Shown: piece by piece, positions 8,316-16,402 of the stretch | Layout: every line of letters starts with the position of its first letter | How positions within the stretch are numbered: position 1 is the stretch's first letter | DNA from: an uncultured Pelagibacteraceae bacterium | GTDB lineage: Bacteria; Pseudomonadota; Alphaproteobacteria; Pelagibacterales; Pelagibacteraceae | Assembly: GCA_902523095.1 (NCBI GenBank) | Contig: CABYYE010000001.1 | Coordinates: 38,847-102,846 of the forward strand | Reading direction: 5' to 3' | DNA: 64,000 nt | The notes under the pieces: model-generated | What the model saw: the letters and a program-made list of their open reading frames with translations, nothing else | What the model was told of the DNA's origin: nothing | Database searches by the model: none | Program-made: the position numbers and the translations under genes

Positions 8316-8759
8316 TTAGTGACAAGATTCATCAAATTTTTTTAATCTCCAATAATTATAAGGCCAAGGAGTTAAGAAACCTGCTGTGAGCATAAAAGGT
8401 ATCACCCACCAAGTTAATCTTGCATCACCTACTAAAAGATAATCTACAAAGTTCATTGCAATTTCCATACTTATCATTGAGATAAAACTCATTCCTAAAG
8501 CTGTTTTTAAAGCTTCAAAAAATTTAAACTTTTGTTTGATTAAAATAATTGTTTCAAGAATAATACTTGTAATTAACCCATTTACAATTGCCAAAATCAT
8601 TATTCCTATTACTGCGAACGGTATTTTTGTTAATTGAAAAAATAAAATAGTTCCAAAGTCACCGATTGAACAACCCAATAAACACCACAAAGTATTTTTA
8701 GCACTTATCTTCCAAGTGTGATTACATGACCAATTAAAAGTTTCATTTGTAGTTTTCAT
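8316..8759 (-). CDS. DUF4396 family membrane protein
   Basis: 147 aa with three to four hydrophobic segments. The family signature is LGCSIGDFGTILFFQ near residue 28, followed by AMNFVDY and the WWVIPFMLTAGFLTPWPYNYW block near the C-terminus. Cys and His residues cluster in the N-terminal WSCNHTW, in WCLLGC, and in the C-terminal ESCH, so metal binding is possible but unproven. Members are integral membrane proteins of unknown function. It overlaps the upstream ygfZ gene by 4 bp (ATGA), so the two are co-translated. Confidence 0.8.
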   Translation of the reverse strand: MKTTNETFNWSCNHTWKISAKNTLWCLLGCSIGDFGTILFFQLTKIPFAVIGIMILAIVNGLITSIILETIILIKQKFKFFEALKTALGMSFISMISMEIAMNFVDYLLVGDARLTWWVIPFMLTAGFLTPWPYNYWRLKKFDESCH

Positions 8760-9631
8760 GATATTATTTCTACATTATTATTATTAATTTTTAGATTTCT
8801 ATCTTTAAAGACAGAAAACTCTGGATCAAATAACTTTATAAGAGCAAAAGGATAAGGCTTATCAATTAAAATTCTACCAACAACACTATCATTGAACTTA
8901 ATTTCGTCGCCAATTTTTAAATTTTTTTCCGACTTAATAGACATCAATTGTCTTCTGATTTTATTTTTAAGTTTCATCCTAGCAGTATTTTCTTGGCCAA
9001 CATAACAACCTTTTTTAAAATCAATTGCATTTAATTTTTCAAAATTTATTTCAAGCCCAAATAATTTTTCTTTCAAATTTATTAGACCTTCAACTGGAAT
9101 TCCTTTAAGGAAAGCTTTTTCTACATAGGATTTATTTCCTACAATCTTTAAATTAAGTTTTTTTATAGTTAAATAAAGTTTTTCTAAGGGTGAAATTATT
9201 CTTGCCCCTAAATCATTATCTCTAGGGTCAATAAAAATCGGACTTTCCCTATATTTAAAGGTCGAGACCTCTTTACCCAATTCCTTTTGAATTATTTTGA
9301 AATTTTCAATATTCATTATTCCAACAACATAATTTGAAGATAAATCTTTTATTTCTACTTTTGACCTGATTTTGTATTTAGACAAATTGTTGGCGAGATC
9401 CTTTACAGAGTCCCCATCACAATCTAACAAATAACCTTCATCGTTTTTAATCACAAAAAAATCAAATAGATATTTACCTTGGGGGCTAAATAATGCTGCA
9501 AAGATAGAGCTAGACTTAGAAACTTTATTTATATCATTTGTAATTATATTTTGGAGGTATTCTTTAGAGTCTTCACCGGTAATGGAAATTAATCCTCTAT
9601 TTTCTAAAATAATAATCTGGTCTTTTTGCAT
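8756..9631 (-). CDS. ygfZ: YgfZ/GcvT-type folate-binding Fe-S assembly protein
   Basis: 291 aa. The diagnostic K-G-C-Y-x-G-Q-E motif is at residues 207-214, with Cys209 the conserved reactive Cys. The N-terminus shows the GcvT-like fold (ISITGEDSKEYLQNIITNDI). YgfZ/IBA57 proteins bind tetrahydrofolate and help mature some [4Fe-4S] enzymes. It is shorter than the GcvT aminomethyltransferase and lacks its catalytic region. It is coupled to DUF4396 by a 4-bp overlap. Its start codon is only 29 bp from the divergent dihydroorotase-like gene. Confidence 0.92.
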   Translation of the reverse strand: MQKDQIIILENRGLISITGEDSKEYLQNIITNDINKVSKSSSIFAALFSPQGKYLFDFFVIKNDEGYLLDCDGDSVKDLANNLSKYKIRSKVEIKDLSSNYVVGIMNIENFKIIQKELGKEVSTFKYRESPIFIDPRDNDLGARIISPLEKLYLTIKKLNLKIVGNKSYVEKAFLKGIPVEGLINLKEKLFGLEINFEKLNAIDFKKGCYVGQENTARMKLKNKIRRQLMSIKSEKNLKIGDEIKFNDSVVGRILIDKPYPFALIKLFDPEFSVFKDRNLKINNNNVEIIS

Positions 9632-9639
9632 ATTAATAT

Positions 9640-9647
9640 ATTATAAT
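9640..9647. promoter_or_regulatory. Palindromic -10 element between divergent starts
   Basis: ATTATAAT is its own reverse complement and reads TATAAT on both strands (9642-9647 forward, 9645-9640 reverse). It lies in the 29-bp gap between the start codons of ygfZ and the dihydroorotase-like gene. Predicted transcripts would have leaders of only a few bases. No good -35 is visible on either side. Confidence 0.4.
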
Positions 9648-9660
9648 AATTTTTTAAAAT

Positions 9661-10980
9661 ATGTCTGATAATTATAGTCTCATCATAAAAAACGGTTCTT
9701 GCTATATTAACGGTAAATTAGTCAAAACAGATCTTGGTTTATCAGGAAAGAAAATTAAAAAGATAGGCAAAATAGCATTAAATAGCTCTAAAGTCTTTGA
9801 TGCTACCAACAAAGTAATTCTTCCAGGAATTATAGACACGCAAGTTCATTTTCGTGAACCTGGATCAACTGATGCAGAAGATTTAGAAAGCGGCAGTAGA
9901 GCAGCAGTATTGGGTGGAGTAACTTCTTTATTTGAAATGCCTAATACAAATCCACCAACTTCAAATTTGGTTGAGTTTGAAAAAAAACTTCAGTTAGCTA
10001 AAAATAGAATGCATAGTAATTATGCTTTTTATTTTGGAGCAACACCTGAAAACACAAAACAACTCTCCCAACTTAAAAATTTAAAAGGATGTTGTGGTAT
10101 AAAGCTCTTTGCGGGATCATCAACTGGCAATTTATTAGTCGATAAGGAGGCAGACATAGAAAAAGTAATTTCAAAAGCTGATAGAATAGTTTCAATTCAT
10201 TCAGAGGACGAAGAAATTTTAAATATAAGAAAAAAATTTATTAAAAAAGGAGATGTTCATTCACATCCAGAATGGAGGAATAGTGAGACAGCGATGTCTT
10301 CAACTCGAAGGGTGGTTAAAATTGCAGAAAGATATAATAAAAAGATACATGTATTACATGTTACCACTAAAGACGAAGTAGATTTTTTAGCAATGCATAA
10401 AAAAAATGTTACCTTTGAAACTACTCCTCAGCACCTAACTTTATATGCTCCAGATTGTTATGATAAACTAGGAACATATGCTCAAATGAATCCCCCTTTA
10501 AGAACAAAAGACCATTACGATAGACTATGGACAGCAATAAAAAATAACGTTGTAGATGTATTAGGTTCTGATCATGCACCGCATACAAAAGAAAATAAAC
10601 AAAAAGAATATCCTAACTCTCCATCAGGAATGCCAGGAGTTCAAACAATCTTTCCAGTAATGCTAGATCATGTAAATAACAACAAGCTTACACTAGAACA
10701 ATTAATAAAGCTGATGTGTGAAAATCCCTGTAGAATATTTGGAATTATAGACAAAGGATATATCAAGGAAGAATTCGATGCTGATTTGACAATAGTAGAC
10801 ATGAATAAAGAGCAAGTCATTAAGGATGAAATGATTGCAAGCAAATGTGGTTGGACACCATTTAATAACTATAAGATAAAAGGATTTCCAGTTGCGACAA
10901 TAGTTAATGGTACAATTGTGATGAGCAATGGTAAAGTAGTTTCTAATCAAGTAGGCAAACCTCTTGATTTTAAATTATGA
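9661..10980 (+). CDS. pyrC: Dihydroorotase-like cyclic amidohydrolase
   Basis: 439 aa amidohydrolase. Metal-site positions are H63 (first pair, see below), K148 in GIKLFAGSSTGNL (candidate carboxylated Lys), H180 (IVSIHSE), H233 (VLHVTT) and D304 (LGSDHAPHT). The usual HxH is replaced by Q61-V-H63-FREPG. DLESGSRAAVLGGVT and MPNTNPPT are typical of dihydroorotases. The expected reaction is carbamoyl-aspartate to dihydroorotate in pyrimidine synthesis. The Gln variant is, as I recall, shared by an alphaproteobacterial subgroup whose exact substrate I would not assert. It overlaps the cupredoxin gene by 4 bp. A hydantoinase-like role is the main alternative. Confidence 0.82.
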   Translation: MSDNYSLIIKNGSCYINGKLVKTDLGLSGKKIKKIGKIALNSSKVFDATNKVILPGIIDTQVHFREPGSTDAEDLESGSRAAVLGGVTSLFEMPNTNPPTSNLVEFEKKLQLAKNRMHSNYAFYFGATPENTKQLSQLKNLKGCCGIKLFAGSSTGNLLVDKEADIEKVISKADRIVSIHSEDEEILNIRKKFIKKGDVHSHPEWRNSETAMSSTRRVVKIAERYNKKIHVLHVTTKDEVDFLAMHKKNVTFETTPQHLTLYAPDCYDKLGTYAQMNPPLRTKDHYDRLWTAIKNNVVDVLGSDHAPHTKENKQKEYPNSPSGMPGVQTIFPVMLDHVNNNKLTLEQLIKLMCENPCRIFGIIDKGYIKEEFDADLTIVDMNKEQVIKDEMIASKCGWTPFNNYKIKGFPVATIVNGTIVMSNGKVVSNQVGKPLDFKL

Positions 10981-11474
10981 AACGATTGATATTTATTTTA
11001 ATTTTTATTCCTAATATCCTTTTTGCTGGATCAATGAATGCAATAGGTGTTAAAGGAAAAGAATCTGAAGTAAATAGAGTAATTAAAGTTTTAATGTATG
11101 ATAATTACTATCAACCAAATAATTTCAAGATTAAAAAGAATGAGACAATCAAATTTATAGTAATTAATAAAGGTGAATTAGTTCATGAATTCAATCTTGC
11201 AACTAAAGATATGCATTTAAAACATCAACCAGAAATGATGAAAATGGTTAAAAATGAAATAATTTTGGCTGACAGAATTGATAAACAAAAAATGATGGAG
11301 GTTTCAAAAAAAGACCATTCAATGGCGCACAAGCATTCTAATAGCGTTTTACTATCGCCAGGAGAAAGCGCAGAGCTAATTTGGAAATTTAGCAATACCT
11401 TAGATATAGAAGCAGCGTGCAACGTGCCCGGTCATTACGATGTTGGTATGATAGCTAAAATCGATAATATTTAA
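10977..11474 (+). CDS. Periplasmic cupredoxin-like copper protein
   Basis: 165 aa with a signal peptide (LIFILIFIPNILFAGS). The type-1 copper ligand set is visible: H70 (ELVHEF), then C148, H153 and M158 in the C-terminal loop CNVPGHYDVGM. A His/Met-rich insert lies between (about 79-120, with HLKHQPEMMKM and HSMAHKH), suggesting extra copper binding or transfer. It is expected in the periplasm as an electron carrier or copper chaperone. The family resembles plastocyanin-like proteins linked to copper handling. It starts inside the stop region of the dihydroorotase-like gene (ATGA overlap). It ends 1 bp before the convergent prpE. Confidence 0.88.
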   Translation: MKRLIFILIFIPNILFAGSMNAIGVKGKESEVNRVIKVLMYDNYYQPNNFKIKKNETIKFIVINKGELVHEFNLATKDMHLKHQPEMMKMVKNEIILADRIDKQKMMEVSKKDHSMAHKHSNSVLLSPGESAELIWKFSNTLDIEAACNVPGHYDVGMIAKIDNI

Positions 11475-11475
11475 T

Positions 11476-13374
11476 TTAACTTTTTAGGATATTATTATCT
11501 TTTAAATCTTGTTTAATTTCATCCAATATAGCAGGATCATCAATAGTGGCAGGCATTTTATAAGGCTCGTTATCCGCAATTTTTCTTACAGTTCCTCTTA
11601 ATATTTTTCCTGATCTTGTTTTAGGAAGTCTTTTAACAACGATTGCATTTTTAAAAGCAGCAACAGGACCTACTTTATCTCTGACCATTTTTACGCATTC
11701 GGAAATAATATCTTTTTTGTCCTTTGTAACACCTGCTTTTAAAGCTAGTAGACCTATAGGTAACTGCCCTTTAAGTTTATCGGCAATACCTAAAACTGCA
11801 CATTCTGCGACATCTGTATGTTCTGCCAATACTTCTTCAATTGCTCCTGTAGACAGTCTATGACCTGCAACATTTATTATGTCATCGGTTCGTGACATGA
11901 TCCAAACATATCCATCTTCATCTATATGTCCTGCATCGTAGGTTAAATAATAGCCAGGATATGTTGACATATAATTTTCTTTATATCTTTTATCTGCCCC
12001 CCAAAGAGTTGGAAAAGTTCCAGGAGGTAGAGGAAGTTTTACAACTATATCCCCCATTTTACCTGGACCAACTTCTTTACCCTCAGAATTTAATACTTTT
12101 AAATCGTAACCTGGAACTGGTTTGAATGCAGAACCATATTTTACAGGAAAAGACTCTATACCAGTACAATCAGATGTTATTGCCCAACTTGTTTCTGTTT
12201 GCCACCAGTGATCTATAACTGGAGAACCCGAAAGTTTTTCAAACCATTTAATCGTATCTGGATCAGCTCTTTCACCGGCAAGAAAGAGTTTTTCAAATTT
12301 ACTTAAGTCATATTTTTTAAAAAAATCACCATTAGGATCTTCTTTTTTGATTGCTCTAATAGCAGTTGGAGCTGTGAAAAGAGATTTAACTTTATGTTCT
12401 GAAATAACTCTCCAAAAAACTCCTGCATCAGGAGTTCCTACTGGTTTTCCTTCAAATAAAACAGTAGTACATCCATAAAATAAAGGTGCGTAGACAATAT
12501 AAGAGTGACCTACAATCCATCCAATATCACTAGCTGACCACCACACATCATCTTGATCAATATTATAAATATTTTTCATTGTCCATTTTAAAGCAACTAT
12601 ATGTCCTCCGATGTCTCTGACAATTCCTTTAGGTAATCCTGTAGTGCCAGAAGTATAAAGTATATAAGCATAATCATTAGCATTCATCTTTTCACACTCT
12701 GCAGGTTTTACGTCTTTAAGAGACTCATCCCAATCAATATCTATTTTAGGATTTAATTCTGCTTTATCTTTTTCTCTTTGATAAATTATACATTTACTTG
12801 GTTTATGATTTGCAATCTCGAGTGCTTTGTTGACTAGAGGTTTGTAATGTACAGTTCTGCCAGGCTCGTAACCGCAAGATGCTGATATAATCAATTTAGC
12901 TTTTGAGTCATCTATTCTGCTAGCTAGTTCGTTTGCAGCAAAGCCTCCAAAAACTACAGAGTGTACTGCACCTATTCTTCCACAAGCTAACATTGCAATA
13001 ACTGCTTCAGGAATCATGGGCATATAAATAATTACTCTATCGCCTTTATTAATTCCTTGTTTTTTTAAAGCTCCTGCAAATAAAGCCACTTTGTCTCTTA
13101 AACTTTTGTAAGAAATTTTTTTTTGAATACCAGTTATTGGGCTGTCATAGATTATTGCTAATTTTTCTCCTCTACCTTTATCAATATGATGATCCAAAGC
13201 GTTGTAACATGTGTTTGTCACTCCATCTTCAAACCATTTATAAAAAGGAGGATTGCTTGAATTAAGAATTTTAGTTGGTTTTTTATACCAAAATATATCT
13301 TCAGATACATTCTTCCAAAATTCCTCTCTATTTTTGATAGAATTATCGTAGATTTCCTTGTATTTTCGACTCAA
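11476..13374 (-). CDS. prpE: Propionyl-CoA synthetase (acetyl-CoA synthetase family)
   Basis: 632 aa, full length for the Acs/PrpE family. It has an N-terminal YNALDHHIDKGRGEKLAII, the P-loop-like YTSGTTGLPKG, the late adenylation region and the C-terminal catalytic lysine segment TRSGKILRGT. The internal phrases SASCGYEPGRTVHYKPL and GKPVGTPDAGVFWRVISEH are typical of PrpE/ACSS3 rather than Acs. It activates propionate (possibly also acetate) to the acyl-CoA via an acyl-adenylate. The start lies 225 bp from divergent proteorhodopsin, so regulatory sequences for both share that gap. No methylcitrate genes are adjacent. Confidence 0.9.
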   Translation of the reverse strand: MSRKYKEIYDNSIKNREEFWKNVSEDIFWYKKPTKILNSSNPPFYKWFEDGVTNTCYNALDHHIDKGRGEKLAIIYDSPITGIQKKISYKSLRDKVALFAGALKKQGINKGDRVIIYMPMIPEAVIAMLACGRIGAVHSVVFGGFAANELASRIDDSKAKLIISASCGYEPGRTVHYKPLVNKALEIANHKPSKCIIYQREKDKAELNPKIDIDWDESLKDVKPAECEKMNANDYAYILYTSGTTGLPKGIVRDIGGHIVALKWTMKNIYNIDQDDVWWSASDIGWIVGHSYIVYAPLFYGCTTVLFEGKPVGTPDAGVFWRVISEHKVKSLFTAPTAIRAIKKEDPNGDFFKKYDLSKFEKLFLAGERADPDTIKWFEKLSGSPVIDHWWQTETSWAITSDCTGIESFPVKYGSAFKPVPGYDLKVLNSEGKEVGPGKMGDIVVKLPLPPGTFPTLWGADKRYKENYMSTYPGYYLTYDAGHIDEDGYVWIMSRTDDIINVAGHRLSTGAIEEVLAEHTDVAECAVLGIADKLKGQLPIGLLALKAGVTKDKKDIISECVKMVRDKVGPVAAFKNAIVVKRLPKTRSGKILRGTVRKIADNEPYKMPATIDDPAILDEIKQDLKDNNILKS

Positions 13375-13549
13375 TTTAATTCCTCAGAAATGTTAATTTA
13401 TTACCTACTATTTCATAAATATCCCCAAAAAAAAACAAAAAATCCAATAAAAACAGGCTTTTTTAGGCAAAAAAACACTTCACTGTAACTTCAATATTTA
13501 TTAAGGTTCGCCAACTTATTCGTAAATGAAGAGTAAATCGTTTATTGAA

Positions 13550-13567
13550 TAGTTTAATATTAAACTA
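13550..13567. promoter_or_regulatory. 18-bp perfect palindrome upstream of proteorhodopsin
   Basis: TAGTTTAATATTAAACTA is a perfect 18-bp palindrome ending 32 bp before the proteorhodopsin ATG, in the 225-bp prpE/proteorhodopsin gap. It could be an operator or a 5' leader element. In so AT-rich a genome, about one such palindrome per window may arise by chance, so its position is the main argument. Confidence 0.35.
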
Positions 13568-13586
13568 AAAAGGAAAACTAACTAAC

Positions 13587-13594
13587 GAGGGAGG
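13587..13594 (+). promoter_or_regulatory. Strong Shine-Dalgarno of proteorhodopsin
   Basis: GAGGGAGG lies 5 bp upstream of the ATG at 13600. This long match to the 16S 3' end is much stronger than the weak or absent sites of most genes here, and suggests very high translation. The aldehyde dehydrogenase gene has a similar AGGAGGG. Confidence 0.75.
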
Positions 13595-13599
13595 TTTTC

Positions 13600-14370
13600 A
13601 TGAGAAAATTAAGTCTATTTGCTTTAGCAGCTGTTGCCGTTTTAGGTATTACTAGCTCAGCTAACGCAGCGACTCCCATGCTTGAGACAGGAGATTTCGT
13701 AGGAATATCTTTCTGGCTTGTGTCAATGGGTATGATTGCAACAACTGTATTCTTTTTTGCTGAAAGAAACACAGTAGCTGCATCATGGAGAACATCAATT
13801 TCAGTAGCTGGACTAGTTACTGGTGTTGCGTTCATTCACTATATGTACATGAGAGAAGTTTGGGTGACTACAGGTGATACGCCAACAGTATACAGATATA
13901 TTGACTGGTTAATCACTGTTCCACTTCAAATGGTAGAATTCTATCTAATCTTGGCAGCTGTAAGAAAAGTGCCAAGCTCTATATTCTGGAAACTATTAAT
14001 TGGTTCATTAGTAATGTTAATCGGCGGATATTTAGGTGAAGCAGGTTACATTCAACCATTTGTAGGTTTCGTAATCGGAATGGCTGGATGGATCTACATC
14101 TTGTTTGAAATATTCTCAGGTGAGGCAGGAACAATGGCTGCTAAAACTGGAAACAAAGCGATGACTACTGCTTTCAGTGCAATGAGAATAATCGTAACTA
14201 TTGGTTGGGCTATATATCCATTAGGATATGTATTCGGTTACCTAACTGGTGGCGTAGATGCAAATGCATTGAACATAATTTACAACTTAGCTGACTTTAT
14301 TAACAAGATCGCTTTCGGTCTTGTGATTTGGGCAGCAGCAATGCAAAACACAAGATTATCATCTAGATAA
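13600..14370 (+). CDS. Proteorhodopsin, blue-absorbing type, light-driven H+ pump
   Basis: 256 aa: a signal peptide (LFALAAVAVLGITSSANA) then seven transmembrane helices. Key residues are all present. D102 is the Schiff-base counterion/acceptor, T106 is next in the DTE motif, E113 is the donor, H80 is the acceptor partner and K236 (FINKIAFG) the retinal lysine. The tuning position equivalent to residue 105 of green proteorhodopsin is Q110, predicting blue absorption. It pumps protons out of the cell in light. A strong terminator follows, then ferredoxin and reductase genes. No carotenoid or retinal genes lie in the window. Confidence 0.98.
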   Translation: MRKLSLFALAAVAVLGITSSANAATPMLETGDFVGISFWLVSMGMIATTVFFFAERNTVAASWRTSISVAGLVTGVAFIHYMYMREVWVTTGDTPTVYRYIDWLITVPLQMVEFYLILAAVRKVPSSIFWKLLIGSLVMLIGGYLGEAGYIQPFVGFVIGMAGWIYILFEIFSGEAGTMAAKTGNKAMTTAFSAMRIIVTIGWAIYPLGYVFGYLTGGVDANALNIIYNLADFINKIAFGLVIWAAAMQNTRLSSR

Positions 14371-14386
14371 TAGATTATAAGCTTTA

Positions 14387-14426
14387 AAAAGGGCGAGTAT
14401 GTTTTACATACTTGCCCTTTTTTTTT
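14387..14426 (+). terminator. Intrinsic terminator after proteorhodopsin
   Basis: A 14-bp stem (14388-14401 with 14407-14420, one G-T pair, core GGGCGAGTATG / CATACTTGCCC) has loop TTTTA and is followed by a T run to 14426. It is the clearest rho-independent terminator in the window. It separates proteorhodopsin from the downstream ferredoxin gene and would let only part of transcription read through. Confidence 0.9.
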
Positions 14427-14445
14427 AGATACTTATATTATATTT

Positions 14446-14766
14446 ATGCCCAAAATTACTTACAAAGATGTTCGAGGAAACTCTAAAACAATAGAGGTTG
14501 ATAATGGTCTTACTGTAATGGAAGGGGCGATACAAAACGATGTTTCTGGTATAGACGCTGATTGCGGAGGATCAATGGCTTGCGCAACTTGCCATGTTTA
14601 TGTCGAAGAAAAATGGTTAGATAAAATTCCTAAAGCTGAAGAAGGAGAAATTGATATGGTAGATATGGCTTTTGAACCAAAAAAAAATAGTAGACTTAGT
14701 TGTCAAATTATTGTGACGGATGAATTAAACGGATTAATCGTAACAACACCAGAGAAACAATCATAA
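14446..14766 (+). CDS. [2Fe-2S] ferredoxin (adrenodoxin/ISC type)
   Basis: 106 aa. The cluster ligands are C40, C46, C49 and C86 (spacing CX5CX2C...C), embedded in DADCGGSMACATCHVYV, the adrenodoxin-type pattern. It is a cytoplasmic one-electron carrier. It ends 1 bp into the ferredoxin reductase gene (ATG at 14766), so the two are translationally coupled and probably partners. In SAR11 this gene commonly follows proteorhodopsin. A promoter other than read-through from proteorhodopsin is not obvious in the 75-bp gap. Confidence 0.95.
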   Translation: MPKITYKDVRGNSKTIEVDNGLTVMEGAIQNDVSGIDADCGGSMACATCHVYVEEKWLDKIPKAEEGEIDMVDMAFEPKKNSRLSCQIIVTDELNGLIVTTPEKQS

Positions 14767-15779
14767 TGAATAAAACTGACGTAATTATTATTGGAGCTGG
14801 ACCAGTAGGTCTTTTTGCAGTACACCAATTAGGAATCAAAGGATTGAAAGCTGTAGTGATTGATAATTTAGATAAAGCTGGAGGCCAATGTATCGAGTTA
14901 TATCCTGATAAACCAATATATGATATCCCTGCAATTCCAGAATGCACAGGCAAAGAGCTAACAAATAGATTATTAGAACAGATAAAACCTTTTAAAACTA
15001 AATTTTATCTTAACGAAAGAGTTGAAGAAGTAAAATCTAAAGATGATAATTGGATTGTCAAAACAAGCAATAAAAATGAATTTATTGCACCTAATATCAT
15101 AATTGCTGGAGGAGTTGGATCATTTGAGCCAAGAAAACTTTCAACACAAAATACTGAAAAATTTGAAGGAAAGTCAATTTTTTATTCAGTTAAAAGCAAA
15201 GAAGAATTTAAAAATAAAAATATATGTGTTTTTGGAGGAGGAGACTCCGCTTTAGATTGGACATTAGAATTATCTAAATATTCAAAAATTACTTTAATTC
15301 ATAGAAGAGATAATTTTAGAGGTGCACCCCATACTTTAAATGAAATAAAAAAACTCCAAAAAGATGGAAAAATTTCAATTAAAACACCTTTTCAGTTAGA
15401 CAGAATTGAAGGAGATAAAAAAATTACTGCAATAATTATCAAAGATGACAATGGCAAAAAAGAAAAAATACCAGCTGATATAGTTTTAAGTTTTTTTGGT
15501 CTTGTAATGAAACTTGGACCTATAGCTGAATGGGGGCTAAATATGGATAAAAAAACAATTACAGTTAATCCAAATAATTTTGAAACAAATAAAAAAGGGA
15601 TATTCGCTGCTGGAGATATATGCAGCTATCCTGGTAAATTAAAATTGATACTTTCAGGATTTCATGAAGTTGCATTAGCATCAGTAGAATGCTTTAAAAG
15701 AGCTCGACCAAACGAAAAATATAGATTTGAATTCACCACTTCATCTAAGACTATACAAGATAGACTTGGAAAAAAATGA
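14766..15779 (+). CDS. Ferredoxin/flavodoxin-NADP+ reductase, thioredoxin-reductase-like
   Basis: 337 aa flavoprotein. An FAD-binding GAGPVG lies at residues 10-15, followed by AGGQCIELYPDKPIYDIP. The NADPH-binding VFGGGDSALDW is in the middle, and the closing FAD motif GIFAAGDICSYPGK near the C-terminus. The redox CxxC of true thioredoxin reductases is absent, which places it with TrxR-like ferredoxin-NADP reductases (YumC type). It sits directly after ferredoxin with a 1-bp overlap and overlaps the GST gene by 4 bp. It probably exchanges electrons between NADPH and that ferredoxin. Confidence 0.93.
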   Translation: MNKTDVIIIGAGPVGLFAVHQLGIKGLKAVVIDNLDKAGGQCIELYPDKPIYDIPAIPECTGKELTNRLLEQIKPFKTKFYLNERVEEVKSKDDNWIVKTSNKNEFIAPNIIIAGGVGSFEPRKLSTQNTEKFEGKSIFYSVKSKEEFKNKNICVFGGGDSALDWTLELSKYSKITLIHRRDNFRGAPHTLNEIKKLQKDGKISIKTPFQLDRIEGDKKITAIIIKDDNGKKEKIPADIVLSFFGLVMKLGPIAEWGLNMDKKTITVNPNNFETNKKGIFAAGDICSYPGKLKLILSGFHEVALASVECFKRARPNEKYRFEFTTSSKTIQDRLGKK

Positions 15780-16402
15780 TTGAACTTTTAACTGCCGACA
15801 CTCCTAACGGTAAAAAGATATCAATCATGCTAGAAGAAATTAAATTTGATTATAAGGTAACAAAAGTCAATTTATTTAAAGACGAACAGTTCAAACCAGA
15901 ATTTAAAAAATTAAGCCCATTTAAAAAAATTCCTGTCATTATTGACCATGAGGTTAATAAAAGTCTTTTTGAGTCCGGTGCAATTTTAATGTACTTAGGA
16001 GAAAAAAGTGGAATGTTTTACAACAAAGAGCAAAGATCAGATATTAATCAGTGGTTGATGGGACAAATGGCTTATGTAGGTCCAATGTTAGGTCAACATC
16101 ATCAGTTTCATCACTATAATCCTGGAAAAAGTGAATTTGGTGAAAAAAGATACTTTAAAATTTCCACTCAGATTTATAAAGATTTAGATGAGAGACTTGA
16201 AGTTTCAAACTTTTTAGCCGGAAAAGATTATACGATTGCAGATATTGCTACTTTCCCATGGATAGCTAGGCATGAATGGCATGATATTGGATTAAAGAAA
16301 TTTAAAAATTTAACAAGATGGTATTTAGAAATCTCTGAAAGAGTTGCTGTTCAAAAAGGCTATGATCTTTTAAATAAAGGAGAAAAAATACCTAATGTTT
16401 AA
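15776..16402 (+). CDS. Glutathione S-transferase family protein (YfcG/YghU-like)
   Basis: 208 aa. The N-terminal thioredoxin-like domain has TPNGKKISIMLEE (residues 9-21), the Nu-class signature in which Thr/Asn replace the usual catalytic Tyr or Ser, and FKKIPVIID with the cis-Pro. The C-terminal helical domain includes FLAGKDYTIADIATFPW. Nu-class GSTs often act as glutathione-dependent disulfide reductases or peroxidases. It is the last gene of the ferredoxin-reductase run (4-bp overlap), suggesting redox or oxidative-stress work. It ends with a stop interlocked with that of convergent dksA. Confidence 0.9.
   Translation: MIELLTADTPNGKKISIMLEEIKFDYKVTKVNLFKDEQFKPEFKKLSPFKKIPVIIDHEVNKSLFESGAILMYLGEKSGMFYNKEQRSDINQWLMGQMAYVGPMLGQHHQFHHYNPGKSEFGEKRYFKISTQIYKDLDERLEVSNFLAGKDYTIADIATFPWIARHEWHDIGLKKFKNLTRWYLEISERVAVQKGYDLLNKGEKIPNV

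Noticed and set aside
14766..15779. Thioredoxin reductase
   Set aside because: The redox CxxC is missing, and the gene directly follows a ferredoxin, so a ferredoxin-NADP reductase is the better call.
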